Source of the DNA: Microbacterium invictum
GTDB lineage: Bacteria; Actinomycetota; Actinomycetes; Actinomycetales; Microbacteriaceae
Assembly: GCF_014197265.1 (NCBI RefSeq)
Contig: NZ_JACIFH010000001.1
Coordinates: 1,736,001 to 1,800,000 of the forward strand
Direction of reading: 5' to 3'
Length of the DNA stretch: 64,000 bases
Each line of letters opens with the position of its first letter. The first letter of the stretch is position 1. Below are positions 1 through 7,244 of the stretch, piece after piece. The notes under the pieces are model-generated. The model made no database searches. It was not told the origin of the DNA and was given only the letters and a program-made list of their open reading frames with translations. The position numbers and the translations under genes are program-made.

Positions 1-454
1 CCATCAGCACCGCGCCGCCCCACTCACCGCCGGCCGAGATACCCTGCAGGATGCGCAGCAGCACGAGCAGGATCGGCGCCGCGATGCCGATCGCCTCGTA
101 GGTCGGCAGCACGCCGATCAGCGCGGTGGCCGCGCCCATCAGGATCAGCGTCCACATGAGCACGACCTTGCGCCCGAACTTGTCGCCGAAGTGGCCGGCG
201 AGGAAGGCGCCGAGCGGGCGGAACAGGAAGCTCACGCCGACCGTGGCGAATCCGATGATGGCGCTGTTGGCGCCCAGCGGGGCGAAGAACAGCTGACCGA
301 ACACGAGGCCGACGGCCGTCGCGTAGATGAAGAAGTCGTACCACTCGACGGTGGTGCCGACGACCGTGGCGAAGACGACGCGGCGCCTGTCCACGGTGCT
401 GGCGATCGTTCCGGTGGGGGTGAACCCCTCGGGGGTGGGCTGCGTTGCGCTCAT
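1..454 (-). CDS. MFS transporter, metabolite:H+ symporter (MHS) type, partial
   Basis: A proton-coupled uptake permease, cut by the left window edge. The first 151 codons are visible, reading leftward from an ATG at 454-452. The N-terminus has the MHS-family signature EWYDFFIYA (about residues 37-45), the cytoplasmic loop GDKFGRK (about 90-96), and RILQGISAGGEWGGA (about 134-148). These match the shikimate/citrate/aromatic-acid branch of the major facilitator superfamily. It is divergent from the homoprotocatechuate operon across a 139-bp spacer. Uptake of 4-hydroxyphenylacetate, homoprotocatechuate or a related acid is therefore the natural inference, but the substrate cannot be read from sequence. 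Family confidence is high, substrate low. Confidence 0.9.
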   Translation of the reverse strand, partial: MSATQPTPEGFTPTGTIASTVDRRRVVFATVVGTTVEWYDFFIYATAVGLVFGQLFFAPLGANSAIIGFATVGVSFLFRPLGAFLAGHFGDKFGRKVVLMWTLILMGAATALIGVLPTYEAIGIAAPILLVLLRILQGISAGGEWGGAVLM

Positions 455-593
455 TCTGAAGACTCCCATGTCGTGCGACTCCGCTGTCTGGATTGTTCCG
501 GCACACGTCCTGAGGGGATCGCTTGCCGGATGGGACCCGATCATATACGATTTGAGATACGACACAAGAGTGGATGCCAGGGCGAGGGAGCTC
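455..593. promoter_or_regulatory. Divergent promoter region of the hpa operon
   Basis: This 139-bp spacer separates the divergent transporter and FAH/RraA genes. It contains the only AT-rich patch nearby (about 541-566), with the hexamer ATACGA repeated directly at 545-550 and 557-562, a 12-bp step. Such a patch is a reasonable binding site for the GntR-type regulator encoded two genes downstream, or a promoter core. No clear -35/-10 pair can be assigned. Inference only. Confidence 0.4.
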
Positions 594-2108
594 ATGACCG
601 AGAACATCACGCAGACGGATGCCGCGGATCGGCGCTTCTCGGGACTCCCGGGACGCCCCGGCAAGATCATCGCCGTCCACCTGAGCTATCGGTCCCGCGC
701 CGACCAGCGCGGGAGGACACCGGCCGCTCCGTCGTACTTCTTCAAGGCCTCCAGTTCCGTGGCCGCCTCCGGCGGAACCGTCGAGCGCCCGGCCGGCACC
801 GAGCTGCTCGCCTTCGAAGGCGAGATCGCGCTCGTGATCGGCACCGCCGCCCGCCACGTCCCCCTTGCCGACGCATGGGACCACGTCGGTTGGGTCACGG
901 CGTCGAACGATCTCGGGCTCTACGACCTGCGCCAGGGCGACAAGGGCTCCAACGTCCGCTCGAAGGGCGGCGACGGCTTCACCCCGATCGGCCCGCACCT
1001 GATCGACGCGCGGGCTGTCGACCCCGCGGCGCTGCGAGTGCGCACGTGGGTCAACGGCACGCGTGCCCAGGACGACGACACCTCCGGGCTCATCTTTCCG
1101 CTCGCGCAGTTCGTCGCCGACCTGTCGCAGCACTTCACGCTCGAACCCGGCGATGTCATCCTCACCGGCACCCCGGCCGGATCATCGGTCATCGTGCCGG
1201 GCGACGTCGTCGAGGTCGAGGTCGACTCCCCTGCCACCGGCGCCACCTCGGGCCGGCTGGTCACGACTGTCGTGCAGGGCGAGGGCCCGGCGTTCGACGA
1301 CACGGTCGGCTCGCTGCCGGCCGTCGACGACACGCAGCGCGAAGAGGCGTGGGGCTCACGCGAGGCGGCCGGGCTTCCGGCTTCGACGACCGAGGCGCCG
1401 GCGGCGCCGGCATCCATCCTCTCGCCCGACCTTCGGGCGAAGCTCGCCGAGGCTCCCGTCGCGGGCCTGTCGGCCCAGCTGCGCAAGCGCGGCCTGAACA
1501 ACGTGACGATCGACGGCGTCCGCTCGAATCATCCCGACCGCAAGATCGTCGGCACCGCGAAGACCCTGCGCTTCGTCCCGAATCGGGAAGACCTGTTCAC
1601 CAGCCACGGCGGCGGCTACAACGCGCAGAAGCGCGCATTCGATGCGGTCGGCGAGGGCGAGATCATCGTGATCGAGGCCCGCAGCGAGACCGGCTCGGGC
1701 ACGCTCGGCGACATCCTCGCCATCCGCGCCCACGCGAACCGCGCCGCCGGCATCGTCACTGACGGCGGCGTCCGCGACGCCGATGCGGTGGCGGCCGTGG
1801 GCATCCCGGTGTACTCGTCCGGCGCGCACCCGGCCGTCCTCGGCCGCAAGCACGTGCCGTGGGATGCCGATGTCACCATCGCCTGCGGCGGCACCACGGT
1901 GCAGCCGGGCGATGTCATCGTCGGCGACGCCGACGGGGTCATCGTCATCCCTCCGGCCCTTGTCGAGGAGGTCGTCGACGCGGCCCTCGCGCAGGAAGAG
2001 GAGGACGGCTGGATCGCCGAGCGCGTCGCCGAGGGCCATCCGGTCGACGGGCTGTTCCCGATGAACACGCAGTGGCGTGCCCGGTATGAGGCGGAGAAGA
2101 CCCGATGA
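594..2108 (+). CDS. Fused fumarylacetoacetate-hydrolase-family / RraA-family enzyme (HpaG-like isomerase-decarboxylase)
   Basis: A 504-residue two-domain enzyme opening the homoprotocatechuate operon. Residues about 15-245 are a FAH-family domain: FEGEIALVIG supplies the metal-binding E-x-E pair, ASNDLGLYD the aspartate, and LTGTPAGSS-x3-PGD the conserved loop. Residues about 280-500 are an RraA-like domain with the metal-site motif G-D-x20-R-D (LGDILAI to GGVRD), which in this superfamily marks Mg-dependent oxaloacetate decarboxylase and hydroxy-oxoacid aldolase activity. By position it should do the isomerisation and decarboxylation steps performed in E. coli by two-domain HpaG, where both halves are FAH domains. 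Which half does which step is not evident. The ATG at 594 follows GAGGGAG; reading further upstream would run into the divergent gene. Its stop overlaps the next start by 4 bp. Confidence 0.85.
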   Translation: MTENITQTDAADRRFSGLPGRPGKIIAVHLSYRSRADQRGRTPAAPSYFFKASSSVAASGGTVERPAGTELLAFEGEIALVIGTAARHVPLADAWDHVGWVTASNDLGLYDLRQGDKGSNVRSKGGDGFTPIGPHLIDARAVDPAALRVRTWVNGTRAQDDDTSGLIFPLAQFVADLSQHFTLEPGDVILTGTPAGSSVIVPGDVVEVEVDSPATGATSGRLVTTVVQGEGPAFDDTVGSLPAVDDTQREEAWGSREAAGLPASTTEAPAAPASILSPDLRAKLAEAPVAGLSAQLRKRGLNNVTIDGVRSNHPDRKIVGTAKTLRFVPNREDLFTSHGGGYNAQKRAFDAVGEGEIIVIEARSETGSGTLGDILAIRAHANRAAGIVTDGGVRDADAVAAVGIPVYSSGAHPAVLGRKHVPWDADVTIACGGTTVQPGDVIVGDADGVIVIPPALVEEVVDAALAQEEEDGWIAERVAEGHPVDGLFPMNTQWRARYEAEKTR

Positions 2109-2779
2109 GCACCGTGGAGACGGCAGGCAGCAAGTCGCAGCACGCCTACACCTGGATCCGCGATCGCATCCAGGGGCACGCATACAGCCCGGGGTACCGG
2201 CTCGTGCTCGGCTCGATCGCCGACGAGCTCGGCATGAGCGTCGTGCCGGTGCGCGAAGCCATCCGCCGGCTCGAGGCGGAGGGACTGGTCACCTTCGAGC
2301 GCAACGTCGGCGCCCGGGTCTCGGTCGTGGACGAAGACCAGTACGTCTTCACGATGCAGACGCTGAGTCTCGTCGAGGGCTACGCCACGTCACTCGCGGC
2401 CCCGGTGCTGACGGCGGCCGACCTCGATCACGCCGCCCAGATCAACGACCGCATGGACCGCATGATCGAGCATTTCGACGCGCACGCGTTCACGCAGCTC
2501 AACCAGCAGTTCCACCAGGTGCTCTACGCGCCGTGCCCGAACCCGCACATCCTCGAGCTCGTCGACCGGTCCTGGTCGCGGCTGTCTGGCCTGCGCGACA
2601 CCTCGTTCGCCCAGATCCCCGACCGGCCGCGCCATTCGGTCCAGGAGCACGCCCAGATCCTCGAACTCATCCGTACGCGCGCCGATCCCACCGAGATCGA
2701 ACTGGCCACCCGTACCCACCGCCTGCGCACCCTGGACGCGTTCCTGGCCGCGCGGCACCCCGACGCTTCTCACCACTGA
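2105..2779 (+). CDS. GntR-family transcriptional regulator (FCD/FadR-like)
   Basis: A 224-residue one-component regulator. Residues about 12-70 form the winged helix: YTWIRDRIQ, SIADELGMSVVPVREAIRRLEAEGLV, and a wing near ERNVGARVS. The rest is an all-helical effector domain with histidines in the pattern expected for FCD metal/carboxylate binding (for example QQFHQVLY and the late HRLRTL). It is translationally coupled to the upstream enzyme (ATGA overlap) and lies 12 bp before hpaE, so it sits inside the operon it probably controls. The likely effector is a pathway acid. The most likely binding site is the AT-rich patch at 541-566. Family assignment is firm; target and effector are inferred. 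Confidence 0.9.
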   Translation: MSTVETAGSKSQHAYTWIRDRIQGHAYSPGYRLVLGSIADELGMSVVPVREAIRRLEAEGLVTFERNVGARVSVVDEDQYVFTMQTLSLVEGYATSLAAPVLTAADLDHAAQINDRMDRMIEHFDAHAFTQLNQQFHQVLYAPCPNPHILELVDRSWSRLSGLRDTSFAQIPDRPRHSVQEHAQILELIRTRADPTEIELATRTHRLRTLDAFLAARHPDASHH

Positions 2780-2791
2780 CGGAGGAAGAAC

Positions 2792-4315
2792 ATGACCGGC
2801 ACCACCCCCGCACTCGACCGGCGCCACGTCCCGGCCGACCTGCCCACCCGCATCCAGCACTACATCGACGGCGCCTTCGTCGACTCGGTCGACGGCGACA
2901 CCTTCGACGTCCTCGAACCCGTCTCGAACGAGGTGTACGTGCAGGCCGCCGCCGGCAAGAAGGCCGACATCGACCTCGCCGTCGCCGCCGCGACCCGTGC
3001 CTTCACCGAGGGCCCGTGGCCCAAGATGCTGCCGCGCGAGCGCTCGCGCGTGCTGCACAAGATCGCCGACATCGTCGAGTCGCGCGACAAGCGGCTCGCC
3101 GAACTGGAGAGCTTCGACTCGGGCCTGCCCATCAGCCAGGCGCTCGGCCAGGCCCGCCGCGCCGCCGAGAACTTCCGCTTCTTCGCCGACCTGATCGTCG
3201 CGCAGGCCGACGACACCTTCAAGGTGCCCGGCCGCCAGATCAACTACGTCAACCGCAAGCCGATCGGCGTCGCGGGACTCATCACCCCCTGGAACACGCC
3301 GTTCATGCTCGAGTCGTGGAAGCTCGGACCCGCCCTGGCCACCGGCAACACCGTCGTGCTCAAGCCCGCCGAGTTCACTCCGCTGTCGGCCTCGCTGTGG
3401 GCGGGCATCTTCGAAGAGGCGGGCCTGCCGGCGGGCGTGTTCAACCTCGTCAACGGCCTGGGTGAGGATGCCGGGGACGCCCTCGTCAAGCACCCCGATG
3501 TGCCCCTGATCTCGTTCACCGGCGAGAGCTCGACGGGGCAGCTGATCTTCGGCAACGCGGCCCCGTATCTGAAGGGCCTCTCGATGGAACTCGGCGGCAA
3601 ATCGCCCGCCGTCGTGTTCGCCGACGCCGATCTGGATGCCGCGATCGACGCCACCATCTTCGGTGTGTTCTCGCTGAACGGCGAGCGCTGCACCGCCGGC
3701 AGCCGCATTCTCGTGCAGCGGGACGTCTACGACGAGTTCGTCCAGAAGTATGCCGCTCAGGCGAAGCGCGTGAAGGTCGGCTACCCGCACGACCCGGCCA
3801 CCGAGGTCGGTGCGCTCGTGCACCCCGAGCACTACGACAAGGTCATGAGCTACGTAGAGATCGGCAAGACCGAAGGTCGCCTCGTTGCCGGCGGCGGGCA
3901 GCCCTCAGGCTTCGAGTTCGGCAACTTCGTCGCTCCGACCGTCTTCGCCGATGTGGCGCCCGAGGCCCGCATCTTCCAGGAGGAGATCTTCGGCCCGGTG
4001 GTGGCCATCACGCCCTTCAACACCGACGAAGAGGCCCTCGCCCTGGCCAACAACACGAAATACGGCCTGGCCGCGTACATCTGGACCAACGACCTCAAGC
4101 GGGCGCACAACTTCTCGCAAGCCGTCGAGGCCGGCATGGTCTGGCTCAACTCGAACAACGTGCGGGACCTGCGCACTCCGTTCGGCGGGGTGAAGGCCTC
4201 GGGCCTCGGCCACGAGGGCGGCTATCGCTCGATCGACTTCTACACCGACCAGCAGGCCGTGCACATCACGCTCGGCGCGGTCCACAACCCCACCTTCGGC
4301 AAGCAAGGACGCTGA
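2792..4315 (+). CDS. hpaE: 5-carboxymethyl-2-hydroxymuconate semialdehyde dehydrogenase
   Basis: A 507-residue NAD(P)-dependent aldehyde dehydrogenase that should oxidise the ring-cleavage semialdehyde to 5-carboxymethyl-2-hydroxymuconate. Catalytic residues are intact: Cys300 in NGERCTAGS, Glu266 in MELGGKSPAV, Asn167 in TPWNTP and Lys191 in VVLKPAEFTP. Length is normal for the family. A good Shine-Dalgarno site (GGAGGAAG) precedes the ATG. The specific assignment rests on context: it is flanked by the extradiol dioxygenase, hydratase and aldolase of the same pathway. The next gene starts one base after its stop, indicating tight coupling. Confidence 0.9.
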   Translation: MTGTTPALDRRHVPADLPTRIQHYIDGAFVDSVDGDTFDVLEPVSNEVYVQAAAGKKADIDLAVAAATRAFTEGPWPKMLPRERSRVLHKIADIVESRDKRLAELESFDSGLPISQALGQARRAAENFRFFADLIVAQADDTFKVPGRQINYVNRKPIGVAGLITPWNTPFMLESWKLGPALATGNTVVLKPAEFTPLSASLWAGIFEEAGLPAGVFNLVNGLGEDAGDALVKHPDVPLISFTGESSTGQLIFGNAAPYLKGLSMELGGKSPAVVFADADLDAAIDATIFGVFSLNGERCTAGSRILVQRDVYDEFVQKYAAQAKRVKVGYPHDPATEVGALVHPEHYDKVMSYVEIGKTEGRLVAGGGQPSGFEFGNFVAPTVFADVAPEARIFQEEIFGPVVAITPFNTDEEALALANNTKYGLAAYIWTNDLKRAHNFSQAVEAGMVWLNSNNVRDLRTPFGGVKASGLGHEGGYRSIDFYTDQQAVHITLGAVHNPTFGKQGR

Positions 4316-4316
4316 C

Positions 4317-5483
4317 ATGACCAACCGTGAAGAAATGACCAAGACCTCGTCGGGCTTCTTCGTCTCGCAGGAGGCGCCGATCCACTCCGACAACGCCGTG
4401 GCGACGCCCGCCGCGCCCGCGCCCGACATCTTGCGTTGCGCGTACATGGAACTCGTCGTCACCGACCTGCAGCGCTCGCGCGCGTTCTACGTCGACGTGC
4501 TGGGACTGACCGTGACCGAAGAGGACGACACCACCGTCTACCTGCGCTCGCTCGAGGAGTTCATCCACCACAACCTCGTGCTGCGCCAGGGACCGGTCGC
4601 CGCCGTGGCCGCGTTCTCGTACCGCGTCCGCAGTCCCGAAGACCTCGACAGAGCCGAGGCCTTCTATGCCGAGCTCGGCTGCGACGTGCGCCGCAACCGG
4701 GACGGCTTCACGAAGGGCATCGGCGACTCCGTGCGCGTGGTCGACCCCCTCGGCTTCCCGTACGAGTTCTTCTACGAGACCGAGCACGTCGAGCGGCTGG
4801 CATGGCGCTACGACCTGTACACCCCGGGAGCCCTGGTGCGCCTCGACCACTTCAACCAGGTCACCCCGGACGTACCCCGCGCCGTCCGCCACTACCAGGA
4901 CCTCGGGTTCCGGGTGACCGAAGACATCCAGGACGAAGACGGCACCGTCTACGCCGCCTGGATGCGCCGCAAGCCCACCGTGCACGACACCGCCACGACC
5001 GGCGGCGACGGGCCTCGCATGCACCACGTGGCCTTCGCGACGCACGAGAAGCACAACATCCTCGCGATCTGCGACAAGCTCGGCGCCCTCCGCCAGTCTG
5101 ACCGGATCGAGCGCGGCCCCGGTCGCCACGGCGTGAGCAACGCGTTCTATCTGTACCTGCGCGACCCCGATGGCCACCGCGTCGAGATCTACACGCAGGA
5201 CTATTACACCGGCGACCCCGACAACCCCGTCGTCACCTGGGACGTCCACGACAACCAGCGCCGCGATTGGTGGGGCACCCCGGTCGTGCCGTCCTGGTAC
5301 ACCGACGCCTCGCTCGTGCTCGACCTCGACGGCAACCCGCAGCCGGTCGTGGCCCGTACCGACACTTCTGAGATGGCCGTCACGATCGGCGCCGACGGAT
5401 TCTCGTACACCCGACCCGAGGAGGGCGAAGAGTCGATGCCGGAGTGGAAGCAGGGCGAGTACAAGCTCGGGCACCAGCTGTAG
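4317..5483 (+). CDS. hpaD: 3,4-dihydroxyphenylacetate 2,3-dioxygenase (homoprotocatechuate 2,3-dioxygenase)
   Basis: A 388-residue type I extradiol dioxygenase of the vicinal-oxygen-chelate fold. It opens homoprotocatechuate between C2 and C3. The metal triad is visible as His178 (VRLDHFNQ), His237 (RMHHVAFA) and Glu290 (HRVEIYTQD). Second-shell His223 (TVHDTA) and Tyr280 are also present. These align with H155, H214, E267, H200 and Y257 of the Brevibacterium enzyme with one constant offset of 23, and the surrounding sequence is very close to the Arthrobacter/Brevibacterium enzymes. The metal (Fe or Mn) cannot be read. The N-terminus is about 20 residues longer than those relatives; the first ATG has AAGGA upstream, but a second in-frame ATG at 4335 is possible. 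Confidence 0.96.
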   Translation: MTNREEMTKTSSGFFVSQEAPIHSDNAVATPAAPAPDILRCAYMELVVTDLQRSRAFYVDVLGLTVTEEDDTTVYLRSLEEFIHHNLVLRQGPVAAVAAFSYRVRSPEDLDRAEAFYAELGCDVRRNRDGFTKGIGDSVRVVDPLGFPYEFFYETEHVERLAWRYDLYTPGALVRLDHFNQVTPDVPRAVRHYQDLGFRVTEDIQDEDGTVYAAWMRRKPTVHDTATTGGDGPRMHHVAFATHEKHNILAICDKLGALRQSDRIERGPGRHGVSNAFYLYLRDPDGHRVEIYTQDYYTGDPDNPVVTWDVHDNQRRDWWGTPVVPSWYTDASLVLDLDGNPQPVVARTDTSEMAVTIGADGFSYTRPEEGEESMPEWKQGEYKLGHQL

Positions 5484-5504
5484 ATCTTGGTCGGGGCGGG
5501 CTCC

Positions 5505-5568
5505 GGGTTCGCCCGTTCGGGACAAGAGCGGGGACCCCTGCACCCCGATTGTCCGAACGGGCGAACCC
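5505..5568 (+). other. Long inverted repeat (stem-loop) between hpaD and hpaH
   Basis: The left arm 5505-5525 (GGGTTCGCCCGTTCGG then GACAA) pairs with the right arm 5549-5568. It gives 20 paired bases with one bulged G and a 23-nt loop. It lies inside the 150-bp gap between hpaD and hpaH, the only large gap in an otherwise tight operon. It lacks a T run, so an mRNA-stability, processing or partial-attenuation element is more likely than a full terminator. Confidence 0.75.
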
Positions 5569-5633
5569 TCCGCCCTCACGTAGAGGTGGGGCTCCGTTGC
5601 ACGATCGCAGAAGAGACGAAGAGAGGTTCGGAC

Positions 5634-6419
5634 ATGCTGGATGCTGAGACCATCGGGCGAATCGCGGAGGAGCTCGCGGAGGCGGGCCGGACGCACGGGG
5701 TGATCCCACGGATCACGGCGCGGTATCCGGATGCCACGATCGAGGACTCCTACGCGATTCAAGGAATCTGGCGCGACAAGATGCTGGCTTCGGGGCGACG
5801 TCTGGTCGGCCGCAAGATCGGCCTCACCTCGAAGGCGATGCAGCAGGCGACCGGCATCAGCGAGCCCGACTACGGGGTCATGTTCGACGACACCGTGTAC
5901 CCGTCGGGCGCCGAGATCCCCGTCGACCACTTCTCGAACGTGCGCATCGAGGTCGAGCTCGCGTTCGTCCTCAAGACGCCGCTGGAGGGCCCGGACTGCA
6001 CGCTCGAGGACGCCCTCGCGGCGACCGACTATGTCATCCCCGCGCTCGAGGTGCTCAACTCCCACATCGAGCTCGAGGGACGCACGATCGTCGACACGAT
6101 CAGCGACAATGCCGCCTACGGTGCCATGGTGCTGGGCGAGGTCCGCAAGCGCCCCGACGAGATCGACCTGCGCTGGGTGCCGGGTCTGCTGTTCAAGAAC
6201 GGCGAGATCGAGGAGACCGGCGTCGCCGCGGGCGTGCTGAACCACCCGGCCACCGGCGTCGCCTGGCTCGCGAACAAGTTCCACCAGCACGGTGCGCGGC
6301 TCGAGGCCGGCGAGATCATCCTGGCGGGGTCGTTCACGCGGCCCATGTGGGTGCACCGCGGCGACGAGGTACTGTGCGACTACGGACCGATGGGAACGAT
6401 CACATGCCGCTTCGTCTGA
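5634..6419 (+). CDS. hpaH: 2-oxo-hept-3-ene-1,7-dioate hydratase
   Basis: A 261-residue hydratase of the FAH/MhpD superfamily. It should add water to 2-oxohept-3-enedioate, making 4-hydroxy-2-oxoheptanedioate for HpaI. Visible features are the GRKIGLTSKAMQQ block near residue 60, the metal-binding E-x-E in RIEVELAFVL (about 105), and SDNAAYGAMVLG (about 155). Length matches E. coli HpaH (about 267). The ATG at 5634 is preferred because reading further upstream would pass through the 5505-5568 hairpin and give an unrelated extension. Its 3' end overlaps hpaI by 16 bp. Confidence 0.93.
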   Translation: MLDAETIGRIAEELAEAGRTHGVIPRITARYPDATIEDSYAIQGIWRDKMLASGRRLVGRKIGLTSKAMQQATGISEPDYGVMFDDTVYPSGAEIPVDHFSNVRIEVELAFVLKTPLEGPDCTLEDALAATDYVIPALEVLNSHIELEGRTIVDTISDNAAYGAMVLGEVRKRPDEIDLRWVPGLLFKNGEIEETGVAAGVLNHPATGVAWLANKFHQHGARLEAGEIILAGSFTRPMWVHRGDEVLCDYGPMGTITCRFV

Positions 6420-7201
6420 CCTTCCGCGACGACCTCGCCGCGGCATCCCGCCCCCTCGCCGGCATCTGGGCGTGCTCCGGGTCGCCGCTGGTGGCCGAGA
6501 TCATGGCCGGTGCCGGCATGGACTGGATGCTCATCGACATGGAGCACTCCCCCAACTCTCTCGAGTCGGTCCTCGCGCAGCTGCAGGCCGTGGCCGCCCA
6601 CCCGGTCGCGCCCGTCGTGCGGGTGCCGATCGGTGACGTCGTCACGATCAAGCAGGTGCTCGACCTCGGCGCGCAGAACATCCTCGTGCCGATGATCTCG
6701 TCCGCCGACGAGGCGCGCGAGGTCGTCGAGGCGGTCCGCTACCCCCCGCGCGGCAGGCGCGGGGTCGGGTCTGCCCTCGCCCGGTCGGCGCGCTGGAACC
6801 GCGTCGACGACTACCTGCAGGACACGGACCGGTACGTGTCGCTGTTCGTGCAGGTGGAGACGATGGCGGGGGTGGATGCCGCGGGCGAGATCGCCGCGGT
6901 CGACGGAGTCGACGGGGTGTTCGTCGGCCCGTCCGACCTCGCCGCATCGATGGGCCTCATCGGCCAGCAGACCCACCCCGAGGTGACCGCAGCGGTGCTG
7001 CGCGCCTTCGACGACATCGGGGTCACCGGCACGCCGTTCGGCGTCAACGCGTTCGACCCCGCCGTCGCACAGTCGTATGCGGATGCCGGCGCCTCGTTCC
7101 TGCTGGTCGGCGCCGACGTCGCGCTGCTCGCGCGCGGATCGGAAGCACTCGCGGCCCGCTGGATCCCGGCATCCGATCAGGCGAAGCGCGCGTCGTACTG
7201 A
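6404..7201 (+). CDS. hpaI: 4-hydroxy-2-oxoheptanedioate (HHED) aldolase
   Basis: A 265-residue class II pyruvate aldolase that splits 4-hydroxy-2-oxoheptanedioate to pyruvate and succinate semialdehyde, the last pathway step in the window. Residues matching the E. coli HpaI active site are present: His48 (DMEHSP), Arg73 (VVRVP), and the metal ligands Glu152 (QVETM) and Asp178 (GPSDLA), with a constant offset of 3. The ATG at 6404 lies within the hpaH 3' end, a typical coupled start. The gene is followed at once by a strong hairpin (7202-7235), which should end the operon. Confidence 0.95.
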   Translation: MPLRLTFRDDLAAASRPLAGIWACSGSPLVAEIMAGAGMDWMLIDMEHSPNSLESVLAQLQAVAAHPVAPVVRVPIGDVVTIKQVLDLGAQNILVPMISSADEAREVVEAVRYPPRGRRGVGSALARSARWNRVDDYLQDTDRYVSLFVQVETMAGVDAAGEIAAVDGVDGVFVGPSDLAASMGLIGQQTHPEVTAAVLRAFDDIGVTGTPFGVNAFDPAVAQSYADAGASFLLVGADVALLARGSEALAARWIPASDQAKRASY

Positions 7202-7235
7202 CGGGATGCCGGGGACGCACGCCCCCGGCATCCCG
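7202..7235. terminator. Terminator-like hairpin between hpaI and the MFS exporter
   Basis: CGGGATGCCGGGG at 7202-7214 pairs perfectly with 7223-7235 (13 bp) across an 8-nt loop. It starts directly at the hpaI stop and lies just beyond the stop of the convergent MFS gene, so it can serve both. There is no T tract, as is usual for high-GC actinobacteria. The stem is built on the GGATGCC/GGCATCC word seen throughout the window. Confidence 0.7.
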
Positions 7236-7244
7236 ACCCCCGGT

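Noticed and set aside
2390..3832. Long open frame on the minus strand opposite the GntR regulator and hpaE
   Set aside because: It mirrors strongly supported plus-strand genes, is Arg/Gly/Val-rich with no recognisable domain, and is a common artefact of high-GC codon bias.
5487..5633. N-terminal extension of HpaH starting in the intergenic hairpin
   Set aside because: It would translate the inverted repeat and has no similarity to the hydratase family; ATG 5634 gives the normal length.
4266..6446. 726-codon minus-strand open frame opposite hpaD and hpaH
   Set aside because: Opposite two enzymes with intact catalytic residues; no motif, low-complexity composition.
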